A stretch of 64,000 nt of DNA, from positions 21,842,001-21,906,000 of the forward strand of contig NC_092312.1 of NCBI RefSeq assembly GCF_036785885.1. The letters are read 5' to 3'. This stretch comes from Coffea arabica (taxonomy: Eukaryota > Streptophyta > Magnoliopsida > Gentianales > Rubiaceae). Under the pieces are notes generated by a model, which worked only from the letters and a program-made list of their open reading frames with translations, made no database searches and had not been told where the DNA came from. Position 1 is the stretch's first letter, and every line of letters begins with the position of its first letter. This document shows positions 1-16,659 of the stretch, piece after piece. Position numbers and translations under genes: made by a program.

Positions 1-99
1 CATTGCAAAGAATTTTGAATCTTTTAAATTGGATTAATTGTGTTTATTTGTTTGGAAGTTTGGAAATTGAGCATGAAGAACAAACTGTAAGTGTGTGCT

Positions 100-149
<50 letters not shown>

Positions 150-872
150 GGAGAGAGAGAGTCAAGGAAAAAGAGAAATGGAAATAGGCCAGCAGAAGGT
201 GCTGAGAGCAATTCTTTTGGGGTTTTGGAAGTGTGTGGGCCAGGGTTTGGGGGATTGGAACAGAGGAAGAAAGATATTTTGTTTGATTATTAGATTTACA
301 GAGGTTGTCATCTCTGCTGACAAATTTTCATGCTGTCAAAGTTGAACCGTGTAACCTATTTGTTGGTGAGATTTTATGTCAATCTGATAACATTCTATGC
401 TATTATAGACAGTTCGACCCTTTTGATTTTAAGTCAACAATCAGACACTTAGTAGTCCAAAATGATTATTTTGAAGAAGCATATGCCTGAAATTTACCCT
501 CTGCTCAATGCGCTTCAGTATGACATGTTTTCTACGGCGTTAATTATTCTTAATGATTTGACCTCAGAGTTTATTTTACTTGAATTTTTCTTCTTCTAAT
601 TCATGCTTTGACACTTTAATCTTGCTACGCTCAATTCAGACCATACTCACTGAATTATTGTTTTGGAAGAATTCTACTTTAGTGCAACCTTTACACCATT
701 TACAAGATCTTATTGGGGGCTTGTGAAACCATCATGTGCTATGTTCCTACTATTCCTGTCCCTGGTCTCTTGTTTTTCCTTTTTGTCTAAAGTGTATGAC
801 TTTCCCCAGGAACTTGGAGTGGTTGTGCTATATTACTTGATTAATGTCATTGATAAAAATACTGTGTAACAG
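1..872 (+). other. Intron of the cofactor D gene
   Basis: This AT-rich stretch ends at the acceptor ...TGTGTAACAG before the exon at 873. I found no segment encoding the residues expected just before [13 protein letters not shown] microsatellite lies inside it. Small ORFs here have no family features. Confidence 0.6.
93..162. repeat. (GT)n-(GA)n compound microsatellite
   Basis: A run of GT dinucleotides passes directly into about 25 interrupted GA units. It lies in an intron of the cofactor D gene. Confidence 0.9.
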
Positions 873-6437
<5,565 letters not shown>

Positions 6438-7400
6438 ATAATTCAGTCAAAACCATTTGAGGAAGGAGAAAGATGGTAGGGGTGTTTATTATGTAAGAAA
6501 GATGCTGCGAGGAATTGAAATCTATTGCGTGTCTTTTCTTTTTCAGTATGTGAGTGCTCATCCGATCAGCCACCTTTTATTTCAAGAATTCTTGCTATTG
6601 CTAGGACTTTGCATCAGTCTAATTGCAGCTTGACCTGCAACTCTGTCATCTTGGCATATTTAATTTCCTCGTGTTCGAAATGACTTTGGCTTGGGTACCA
6701 CTTTCTGAAAATAGGCTTCAACGGGCTGTTATTGAGGCTGTTGCCGCAGATGGTGTGAGAGCTGTTATTGAGGTAACAAAAACTTTCATGCTGGTGCGTT
6801 AGGTAAGATTCTGAGACTGCAGTAGCGCGGATGGCAATTTGGCTGGCAGAGCCTTCTGTTGTGTTAGGTTTCGAAGGACAAGTTGATGCTCTTAATGTGA
6901 TCTATATACTTCATCGGTCCTATTGCTGAACAAAATTAAGGGCTATATTGTATGGCTAGAGGTTAGCGAAGTGTAAATAACTGCACACAGGAGTAATGAG
7001 AGTGCATTATAACAACGTAATTATCGAATCAGCATCTTTGAGCTTTCTAAATCACATTATAAATCTACATGGACTGTATTATTAGCACACAGTCATTTAA
7101 CTCCTAAGCAAACCAATATTAAAAGCGGACGCTAGCAGATTCTTAAGAAAAAGAGAACTTGGATCTTTGAGTGGCTTGTAGGTGCTTTCTACAGCCAGAC
7201 ACATTTCGAACTACAAACCTTCTTATCAAAATTTTCAATCCAATAGATTACAAATGCAAGTCAATTTGATAAAGTCGTGTAAAAAATCCAGCAAAAAGGT
7301 ATGATATTCCCCCGAGAATGCGAAGCGGGTACCACTGGCTTCTTGTCAAAGCTCTAAAGCACAAAAATAGGTTGAGATTGATCTGGCTGGATGATATCGG
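6438..7400. other. Shared 3' region between two convergent genes
   Basis: The stop codons of cofactor D (6437, plus) and MAP1A (7401, minus) face each other across about 960 bp. The stretch must hold both 3' UTRs. An internal direct repeat of GCTGTTATTGAGG occurs at about 6725 and 6762. No further gene is recognisable. Confidence 0.6.
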
Positions 7401-9577
7401 TTATGAATGTATCCAGGGGAACACGTTGGGGGATGTTGGCAAGCGTGCTGTGAGAACTTCAACCCCCGTCTCTGTCACCTGCAAAATTGCACTTCATTAT
7501 ATTGTGCATCACTAGTTGAAATTATATTATCCCAAAAAAAAAAAAAAAGGTTAATCAGATGCACGACTTTTCGTTGCACTTGGCATACATCAGTTTCCAA
7601 GCAAAGAGACCATGCTAGAATGATAATCCTAGAAAACTAAGTTGTTCTGTTGCAGGGATGTTAGTAAACACCACAAATGCCTTGCAACTTTTGTAAACTT
7701 TGAAGACTTCTTAGCAGGTGAACCTTGGGTCTAGTCTATTGCCACTAAATTAACTTTAGCAGTGATTCACAGAGGTGGCAAGGTACTTAAGGAATACAGT
7801 CAAGGTGGAAATGCATTGAAATTATGGATGGAAGTAGCAATACATGCATGAGATATTGTCCCTCTTGAAGGAGTCTAAATTCTCATGTGGTGTACGAACT
7901 CATTGCATCACTAAAATGGACCAATTTCATCAGCTCCCAAGTATATGAAAGAATATCCAAAGACCAGTAGCAAACAAATCAGTGTTAATGTGTTCAACAC
8001 TAACAGAATCTCACCAAAAGAGTGTGTTCAAACTGAGCACTGCATTTTCCATCTGCAGTAACAGCTGTCCATCCATCAGGCCACATCCGGTCACGCCAAA
8101 CACCTGTCAGTGGGAAGTAGTTCAATATATAACATTGAGAAAACCTAAACCTATACATATCGGTTGTGATATCATGTGAATGAAACTAGTACCTGCATTG
8201 ATCATTGGTTCTATAGTAAAGGTCTGGCCAGCCTTCATTATACCAACTGCTTTATTTCCTGCTCGGAGTTAAAGGGCAAAACCAGAGAAATGGGAATTCA
8301 ACAGCAACGGCAATCAATCCTTTCTATCTTCTATAATTTATCTATTTAGTACCATTCAGATTCACTGTACCCAAAGACAGATTTCATGGAGAAGCCATAT
8401 TTCAAACCTAAAACTGGGAACCAGAAAGTTTCAAGTGAAAAAGATTTCATAATGTCAAGCAGCTTTTCTCAAGGATACTAGCATAATGCGGAATATTTGG
8501 TGCACAATGGAATAGCTCTCCAATACCATGACCACAATAAGATTTGACCTGTTTTACATGCCAGAAATGTAAAAAATTTTAAAAAAAATGAAATTGAAGA
8601 AATATTTTAAATTCTTTAAGCAAGACGTGGGGAAAAAGGTACTAGCAGTTTACCACAGAGAAGCCTGACATCAAAGCGTGTCGATTGATGACCTCTCCAA
8701 CTTCACGAAATCGTACCCCAGGCTTGACTAGAAGTAACAATACAAAGTAGTTTAAAAAAAAAAAATGATACTCACTGAATCTACAACTTTAACTTCCCAA
8801 GAAAGTTGGAATTTTGTAAGCGGCAGCATTCCAAAACTGAAAGTAATATCAGAACTTTGTGGACAGATGCAAATTGAAACATGCAAAACCGGGATGAAAC
8901 AAAGCACATGCAATATTACTTCTAAATAAATCACAACTTTGTATCTCTCCTTTAAATTAACAATATTTTTCCAGATGGAAGAATTTTTTTTGCAAAGAAA
9001 TGAGATGCATCAGAAAGGAAAGAGTACACGTCACAGATAGAAGGAAAAGAGGGAAAGAAACTGCATAATAAGGCTACTAGAAATGTCAAGTGATGGTAAA
9101 GTTCAGCGCTGATCTCTAAGAAACAGTTCTGGGGCTGTCAGGAGATGGAATACAACTTTGATGTACAAAGATCTCAAAGCAACACCCACCAATAGATATT
9201 GCCTTCTCCAAACACTCGTATGTACATTGCACGAGCCGCTGAGATGCTTCATCAACGTTGCCCACAAAGAATGTTTCATTGAGATCACCTGCATACTCAG
9301 CATAACAGACCAGTTAATCTTGTAAGTTTATAGTAATCAGATTAACACAACAAAAAAATCAATAGTACCAAGAGTTTACCATGGACCCCTTTATAGTACA
9401 CAGTTACATCTACATTTACAATGTCGCCATCCTCTAATTTCCTGAGAAGATTAAGTATATAGCATAATGTATAGAGGCTCAATCCAACTTTCAGCGAGGC
9501 TTAGATATAAAATATAACAGATTGTTACTAGATCCTCCTTTCAGACTGTATTACATAATAAAAAGCAACATGATCCC

Positions 9578-9639
<62 letters not shown>

Positions 9640-12600
9640 CAAGCATGAAGCACCTCATAAAATGGAACATAAACTAAAGAAAGTAAGACAAAAATGCAGT
9701 GATCAGCAGCATTCTTTTACCTGCCTTCTGATATTGTGGAATGAACAGAAAAAAGAATTTCATATGAAAGACTAATTGTGCAGAGAGAACATAGTCAAAC
9801 AATTTTAATCGATATGTTAAATTCAGAAGTCAGAAGACATGGTTAGGATCAGCAAAAGGACATCAAAAGAATGTACGATGTTTAACAGAAAAACAGAAGC
9901 GACTACCATGAATATGCTTGGTTTCAAGCAGGAGGTACCTTGCATCCGGAATTCCATGGCAGATTACCTCATTAACTGACCTGTGACCACAAGGCAGAAA
10001 AATGTCGAAAATGCAGGATGATAACAAGGAAACATGAATGTACCGTGCACAATGTGGAAGTACCTACGTGCAGCAAGATTTTGGGAAGAAATGATAGTTC
10101 AGAGGCGATGGGTATCCACCTGCAGTGGATAAAACTGAAAGTGTCATGAAGGTCACGGATAGTTGCCATGTGCAATATCATATGAAAGAACCAAGAATAA
10201 GAAACATAAAAATTGCTACAAGTCAAACAACAAGATAGGACCACCTGTGCAATAATAATTATAGTACCTAACAAGAAAAGAGAAAAGAGAGGGAGTGGTA
10301 ACATCTAAGAAGGGGTAAGAATTTCAAGAAAATTTTACTATCATAAGAAGGATCTCAGACTATCTACATCACTGAGAAAACTAAAATGACTAATCCTAAT
10401 GTACAATTTTAGACTTGTTTGCCTATCATATCAATAGTTTATCTAGATAACCACCAATCAAAAGAAACAGGTAAGTTTTCTAACAAGATGTCTGCCTTGC
10501 TCAAATGTGGTAGAAATACATGCCAGTGATCTAAATCCAAAAATTGGCTTGAAGCTAACAATGCAAAAATGTCTTCCAAACTAAAACAAGGCAGAGAAAC
10601 AAGTTGGATTGTTCGCCAACACACATCTGGAAAAATAAGTAGCCCAGATGACAAATTTAGTGTACCGACAAATTCAAGTTCTCAATATAAAAATTCTTCT
10701 CAAAACACAAACATGAGTGTACAAAGGCACATGAGAGAGAAGGAAAAAGCAATAAATTTGAATAGCATCCTAAAGGAAAAACACCTGCAGAAACAGTAGC
10801 TTCATGAACCACCGCATCAATTTCATCAGTAGTTATGCCAGGTCGAATAACACGGGCAGCTGCATCCAAAACTTCTCTTGCAATCTGCGGGTCACAAACA
10901 ATACTCATAACCAATTCAAAAAACTTGTGTGTTCAACTAGCATCTATAGTAAGGTTAACGTCAAATTTTATCTTTGTCATAAAAGACTGAAGTTCTTCCA
11001 CAAGGATAAATACATAGAAAATAAGATAAGCAAAATATGAAAATTGCATGGAAGTCAAGATGAATCCCCCCCCTCCCAAAAAAAAAAAGTTTTTTCTCAG
11101 TCTCAATCAAGTGTAAGATAATTTACTTTTCTTCATCAGTTCCAGACTACCTTCTTCCTTGACCGAGATAACATAAAACATCATATTCATATTTCTCTCT
11201 CTAACTTCAGATAATGTTTTCCATGATCAATTCCTTGCTTTGTCCATTTTTTTGTTCTAAAGAGCCATTGTGCCTCTTGCTTTTTAAAAAAAAAAATTGA
11301 GGAATGGGATTTAAGAAGTGGAGAGGTGGAAGGGGGATCAGAACCCAGGACTTCTAAGTCGTGAAGCCTCAACCTCAGCCACTAGACCAAGGCCTCTTTG
11401 GCTTACTGTGCCTCTTGCTTCTTAATGCAGATTATTTATAAACAGAGACATAAATTCTGCGGCATGTACTTGGTTGATGTGATTCACAACTTATAACATA
11501 AAGATTGATATCTCAAACCACCAAATAGAACAATGTACCAAGTTAAACAAAAAGACAATTACTTACTCGACAAGTTTCTCGCATTCTCTCAATTTGGTCG
11601 GGAGTCTTGATCTTCAAATTACGTGTATTTGCAAAACATAAACAAAACTAAGTCACAACTCTCTCTTGTGCAGAAATTTGAGACTAAAATGTTTAGCTTC
11701 AATCAGAGGATACCTCAACAGTGTGCTGCAGGTCACTATTTGGCTCAACCTTTGGGATTCCCTGCCATGTTAAACATACGAAGTTAAGCAAACTCAAGAA
11801 TTATAGCATGAAGTTCCAATGCAAAGTTAAAATTACAGTCCACGAGCCTAACTGAAATAAAGGATTACAATTTCCATATAACAACCAAGGAGATAAATTA
11901 GTAATGAAACCAACTGATCATTAAAATCACATTCATTCAAATAAAAAAACTCTGCAGAATTTCTGCTCTATACTTCAAAACCTATAAGACAAAAACAACA
12001 TTTGAATGGGAAAGTGAAACACTCACATCACTTGCCCAATCAGGTTGTTCAACGTGAGCAGGAACTTCACGCTTTTTTGATATAGGATACGGCCTTAGTG
12101 TCCTGAGCCAAAACAGAAGAGATAATTCAAAAGAACATCCCCAATAAATCAAGGCATTGGCCATTTTGAGTCCCTAGTTAATCCATTGCTCTCATTCTAA
12201 CACTTTTTCTTTACATGAAAGGATTACAATGTTCCTAAATTTTTGGCGAACCTGAATCTCAAGCAAAAATTACAATGACTTACGAGAGAAGTTGCTATCA
12301 CAACATACTTAATTGCACTTGCATAAAACACGTAGAAAAGGAGAAATTTTTCCTCCAAGATCCCAACTCTTTATTCATTGGAAACAATTTATGGAACATT
12401 ATCACTAGGAAAGGCAACTTCTTTAGCAAGAGGATGAGAAGAATTGGCCACACCAGGAGTCAAAATTGAGTAAAATACCCTGTCCAATCAAAGTTTGGCA
12501 TTTTCAGTGTACGAGCCTGTCCTTTCTTCAAGCAATAAAGCCAACTGCTTGCAGGAGAGGTAGCATCTTGCTCATTGCCAGGTGAAAGTTCCAATAATTT

Positions 12601-13299
12601 CGCTTTCAAGTGAATTGATTTATGAGAACCCCAGGATGCCTTGAAACAGTCCTGTGTGCTAGTAACAAATGCATCTCCGTCAAGGTAAAATATAAGCCAT
12701 GCCAAAATATTAAATGTTTGAATACATTCAGGCATACATACATGTTTCAGCGGCTCTTTTATTGTCAAATTTATAAAACTAAAGAGTAGCTGTTTTCAGA
12801 AGTCTTCCTTCCATTTTTTTTTGTTTCAGCTCTATCTTTGCTAATTGACTCTTTCAGGAAGTTAAAACCCAGAAGCATGAATATACAATTCACAGGTCAG
12901 AATTACAAACCAGAAAGCAGCACCTTCACGGGGAAGCTTCAGCTCTACACATTTGGGGCACCTGCAAGGGAAAATCCCACTGCTTATTATATATGAACCA
13001 GCAAGACAATCATCAATTTAGTGTAATATACACATGGCCCATATAAGATTACTTCAGTAAGGAAAAAAGAAAACGCATGAGTTTCTTCACCTTTTCACCA
13101 TTTTTAAACAAAAATGCTTTTACAGCGATGTGAATCATTGTACAACTTTGAATTTGTACCGCAGAATGAGTAATGATTAGTGTAAACAATTTAAGAAAGT
13201 ATATAGGATAAAGATCACTAACTGAAGATGAGCTGGTTTGCCACATTTAGCACAGCACAAGGCTGCAGTTTCAACAGCATCTGCTCCTCCACCCGCCAT
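7401..13299 (-). CDS. MAP1A: Methionine aminopeptidase 1A, complete 16-exon gene
   Basis: Removes the initiator methionine from nascent cytosolic proteins. Exons in coding order: 13223-13299, 12911-12961, 12479-12658, 12027-12102, 11714-11761, 11567-11611, 10785-10884, 10068-10119, 9939-9980, 9380-9441, 9190-9288, 8654-8727, 8479-8548, 8193-8258, 8015-8103, 7401-7478. They total 1209 nt, or 402 aa plus stop, close to the usual 400 or so. Residues 15-59 form a Cys/His zinc-finger region (C16/C19, C27/C30, C43/C47, H55/H59) typical of eukaryotic MetAP1 and ribosome association. The pita-bread catalytic domain keeps all five metal ligands: D235, D246 (GDLNETF), H309 (GHGIG), E342 (TIEPM) and E373 (QFEHT), plus catalytic H218 (EVICHGIP). 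The ATG gives the family N-terminus MAGGGAD and follows a likely leader intron. Intron 6 holds a SINE and intron 9 a TA microsatellite. No damage is seen. Confidence 0.96.
9582..9637. repeat. (TA)n microsatellite
   Basis: About 28 uninterrupted TA units in MAP1A intron 9 (between the exons ending at 9939 and starting at 9441). Likely length-polymorphic. Confidence 0.95.
11283..11406 (-). mobile_element. tRNA-derived SINE in MAP1A intron 6
   Basis: On the minus strand the element has a pol III A box (TGGTCTAGTGGCTGAGG) and a B box (GGGTTCTGATCCC) about 30 nt apart and ends in a T stretch, as Au-type plant SINEs do. It is flanked by the 14-bp target duplication TGTGCCTCTTGCTT (11269-11282 and 11407-11420). 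It lies sense to MAP1A inside an intron and breaks no exon. Confidence 0.85.
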
Positions 13300-13716
13300 A
13301 AAAAAAAATCTGATTTTTCACAAATTATCAATCAGATTTTTGAATATTTTTCAAAAATTTTATATGGGTTCGAAAAAGATTGCATCTTTTTCGGTTGTTG
13401 CACATGAATAACTGACCTGGAATCTGGGTTCTGATCGTTTCCAGTAGGAAGATTTAGGAATTTAACGGAGCGAGGGTTGAGCTAGGGTTTTGAGCTCCGT
13501 TTTGAAGTTTGTAGAAAAAGGAAATTTAGTAGCAGAATAGCAACAAAACGAAAGAGAAAAGAAAAGTAGTTGAACAGGGCCTCTCTTTTCTTTTTCTAAT
13601 TCGGGTGTGGAAATTTTTACCATATACATATTAGGATTACTTTCAATAAGGCCCGCCTCAAAGAATGGCCTCTTACTCCATTGTTTTAGGAGAATTTTCG
13701 CTTGTTGGACCCTCGT
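13300..13716 (-). promoter_or_regulatory. MAP1A 5' leader and promoter region
   Basis: This region between the MAP1A ATG and the foldback element holds the probable leader intron and must contain the promoter. I see no clear TATA box, as is common for housekeeping genes. Confidence 0.4.
13310..13416 (-). other. Probable 5'-UTR intron of MAP1A
   Basis: On the minus strand the leader reads ...GATTCCAG|GTCAGT at 13417/13416 and resumes at ...AATCAG|ATTTTT at 13310/13309, ten bases before the ATG at 13299. This is inferred from splice signals only. Confidence 0.4.
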
Positions 13717-16013
13717 GGGAAAATACCGGTTTTCATCCCTAAACTTTGGGCACAAGACACATTTCGTCCCTCATCTTTTGGGCATGACACATTTGGTGTC
13801 TGAATTAATAATTTTTGACCTAATGTCATCCTCAGACAGCAATTTAACCAACCTTTAACGGACCGTTAAGTAAATGTGGCTAATCGAAGCAAAATTAGGT
13901 GGAAAATGACGTTGTTTTCACTTCCTCTGCAAATTTCCAAGACTAAGCTCCTATTGCAAATTTCTCTGAGAGTAAACCCCCTCTTCCAATTATAAATATA
14001 TAATTATAATTATATAATACATATAAATATTACTTGTATTAATATTTTATATAATTATAATGTATATTAGATATTAAATTTAATCATTATATAACCTTAT
14101 ATTCATAATAATAAATATAATTATAATTATATAATTTATTGATATTATATACACATATATATTATAAGGGATAATTACATAAACCTCCCCTAAATTAGCT
14201 TATGGAAAAATGGAAAAATGGATAATTTATGGAGAAAAGCCATAAAGAGCTGGTGTTTTATTAGAGAACTGGTTTATTTTTATTTTATCCGATAAATAAA
14301 TTTGTTTATGAAAAAATGGGTACTCTGTTCTTATAATAGAGGAAAGCCATAAAGAGCTGAAGTTTTATTGGAAAACGAGTTTATTTTTATTTTATTCGAT
14401 AAATAAATTTATTTATGAAAAAATGGGTACTGTGTTTTTATAATGGAGGAAAGCCCTAAAGCGCTAGTCTTTTATGGAAAAGCGATACTTTACAGAAAGT
14501 GACCGCGATTTGGTTTATGAAATTATCCAAAAAAACAATTTAGAATGAATTTGTTTATTTAATTAAATAATTATTATATATATTTATATAATGCATAATA
14601 TAATTATACTAATATATTTTATGAGTATAAAGTATATTATATATTAATTATAATTTTTAGTATATATTAGTATATTTATCATAATAAATATAAATATAAT
14701 TATATAATATATTATTACTATAGACACATATATATTAAAATATATGCATATATAATATACATTTATAAATATATATAAATATATTATTAGGGTATATACC
14801 CTAATAACTATAATATATTTAGGGTAATAACTATAATAACTATACCCTAATAACTATAATATATTTATATATATTTATAAATGTATATTATATGTGCATA
14901 TATTTATAATATATATGTGTATATAGTAATAATATATTATATAATTATAATTATATTTATTATTATAAATATACTAATATATACTAAAAATTATAATTAA
15001 TATATAATATACTTTATAATCATATAATATATTAGTATAATTAAAATTTATATATATAATATAGTTATAATTATATATTTTATAATAATATTAGTATAAT
15101 TATATAATGCATTATATAAATATATATATATAATAATTATTTAATTAAATAAACAAATTCATTCAATTTTTTTTGGATAATTTCATAAACCAAATCGCGG
15201 TCACTTTCTGTAAAGTATCACTTTTCCATAAAAGACTAGTTCTTTAGGGTTTTCCTCCATTATAAGAGCAGAGTACCCATTTTTCCATAAATAAATTTAT
15301 TTATCGAATAAAATAAAAATAAACTCATTTTCCAATAAAACTTCAGCTCTTTATGGCTTTCCTCTATTATAAGAACAGAGTACCCATTTTTTCATAAACA
15401 AATTTATTTATCGGATAAAATAAAAATAAACTAGTTCTCCAATAAAACACCAACTCTTTATGGCTTTTCTCCATAAATTATCCATTTTCCCATTTTTCCA
15501 TAAGCTAATTTAGGGGACGTTTCTGAAATTATCCCTTATAATATATATGTGTATGTAATATTAATAAATTAGATAATTATAATTATATTTATTATTATGA
15601 ATATAAGTTTATATAATGATTAGATTTAATATCTAATATACATTATAATTATATAAAATATTAGTATAAGTAATATTTATATGTATTATATAATTATAAT
15701 TATATATTTATAATTGGAAGAGAGGGTTTACTCTCAGAGAAATTTGCAGTAGGAGCTTAGTCTTGGAAATTTGCAGAGGAAGTTGTTGAATTGAAAGAAA
15801 AAGGGAAAGTGAAGACAACGTCATTTTTCACCTGATTTTGCTTCAGATAGCCACATTTACTTAACGGTCCGTTAAAGGTTGGCTAAATTGCCGTTTGAGG
15901 ATGACATTTGATCAAAAATTGTTAATTCAGACACCAAATGTGTCATGCCCAAAAGATGAGGGACGAAATGTATCTTGTGCCCAAAGTTTGGGGATGAAAA
16001 CCGGTATTTTCCC
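13717..16013. mobile_element. 2.3 kb palindromic Mutator-like foldback element
   Basis: The ends are GGGAAAATACCGG and its exact inverse. They are flanked by GACCCTCGT (13708-13716) and GACCCTCGC (16014-16022), a 9-bp duplication with one mismatch, as for Mutator-superfamily elements. Read inward, the two arms stay almost identical for about 1.1 kb each, meeting near 14845 in AT-rich sequence with TATACCCTAATAACTATA motifs. The right arm has an extra stretch of about 27 bp near 15785-15812. No transposase ORF is present, so it is non-autonomous. It lies a few hundred bp upstream of the MAP1A start. A transcript across it would form a very long hairpin. Confidence 0.88.
14168..15535. mobile_element. 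Inner GGGATAATT-family inverted repeat inside the palindrome
   Basis: Both arms of the large palindrome contain the terminus GGGATAATT(A/T)CA(T/G)AAAC(C/G)TCCCC facing outward at 14168 and 15535. This resembles the termini of the separate element at 25070-25954. The 9-bp flanks are reverse complements (ATATTATAA and TTATAATAT), not direct repeats. The inner ends therefore appear to have been copied with the arms rather than inserted as one unit. It may also simply be part of the parent element. Confidence 0.55.
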
Positions 16014-16659
16014 GACCCTCGCTGTATGAAATTATTATTTCATCCTAATTTTGTCCCTCTTGTTCAAAATATTAGGACATTTGATAGCTTATCTTATATG
16101 AAAAGAAAAAAAAAAAAGAGACTAAAGCGCATTTCCCCCCTCCTTTCTGGTTAATGGGCTGCAAAAGGAGGGAAAGAAACAACTAACATGAAAGAGCGGA
16201 GGATTTTATAGGTGAACAAACCTCATTGTTATTAACATTCTATTCTTACTAATATGCTACTTCCAATTAGTAAGGATGCTTTTGCGAAACAATTAAACAG
16301 TCAAAATGTCACACCTGAATCATAATATCGAAACAAATTATTGCATTTATTAGATTGACGTCTCAATTCTCGTGCAAAGATGATCGCCTGCCTGCCTCGT
16401 TTACAGATTGTGATTCTTGAAGCACTAATAAGGGGCAGTTTTCACTTTTGTTTTTCCACGATTCATTGATTCGTTATATAGTACTCAGTTAGGTGAAATG
16501 AAAACTGCAGGAAGGAGAGATTTTAGCTCCGTTGAGGATTTTGATTTTTAGGCTAATGAAATCCAATTAAACTAGCCACATTCCGAGTGGAATATAAAGT
16601 TCTAACTGCCAAAATACAAGTTAAACAAGAAGGAGGCATATTGTCAAAGCTCTCAAACT
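16014..16659. other. Spacer downstream of the minus-strand PME
   Basis: 3' flank of the pectinesterase ending at 16660. No gene or repeat with recognisable ends was found. Confidence 0.5.

Noticed and set aside
3-293. 96-codon ORF at the window start
   Set aside because: Most of it is translation of the GT/GA microsatellite (RERERE run); it lies in an intron.
10569-11040. Overlapping plus-strand ORFs within MAP1A
   Set aside because: Antisense of MAP1A exon 7 and its introns; the minus-strand exon explains the open frames.
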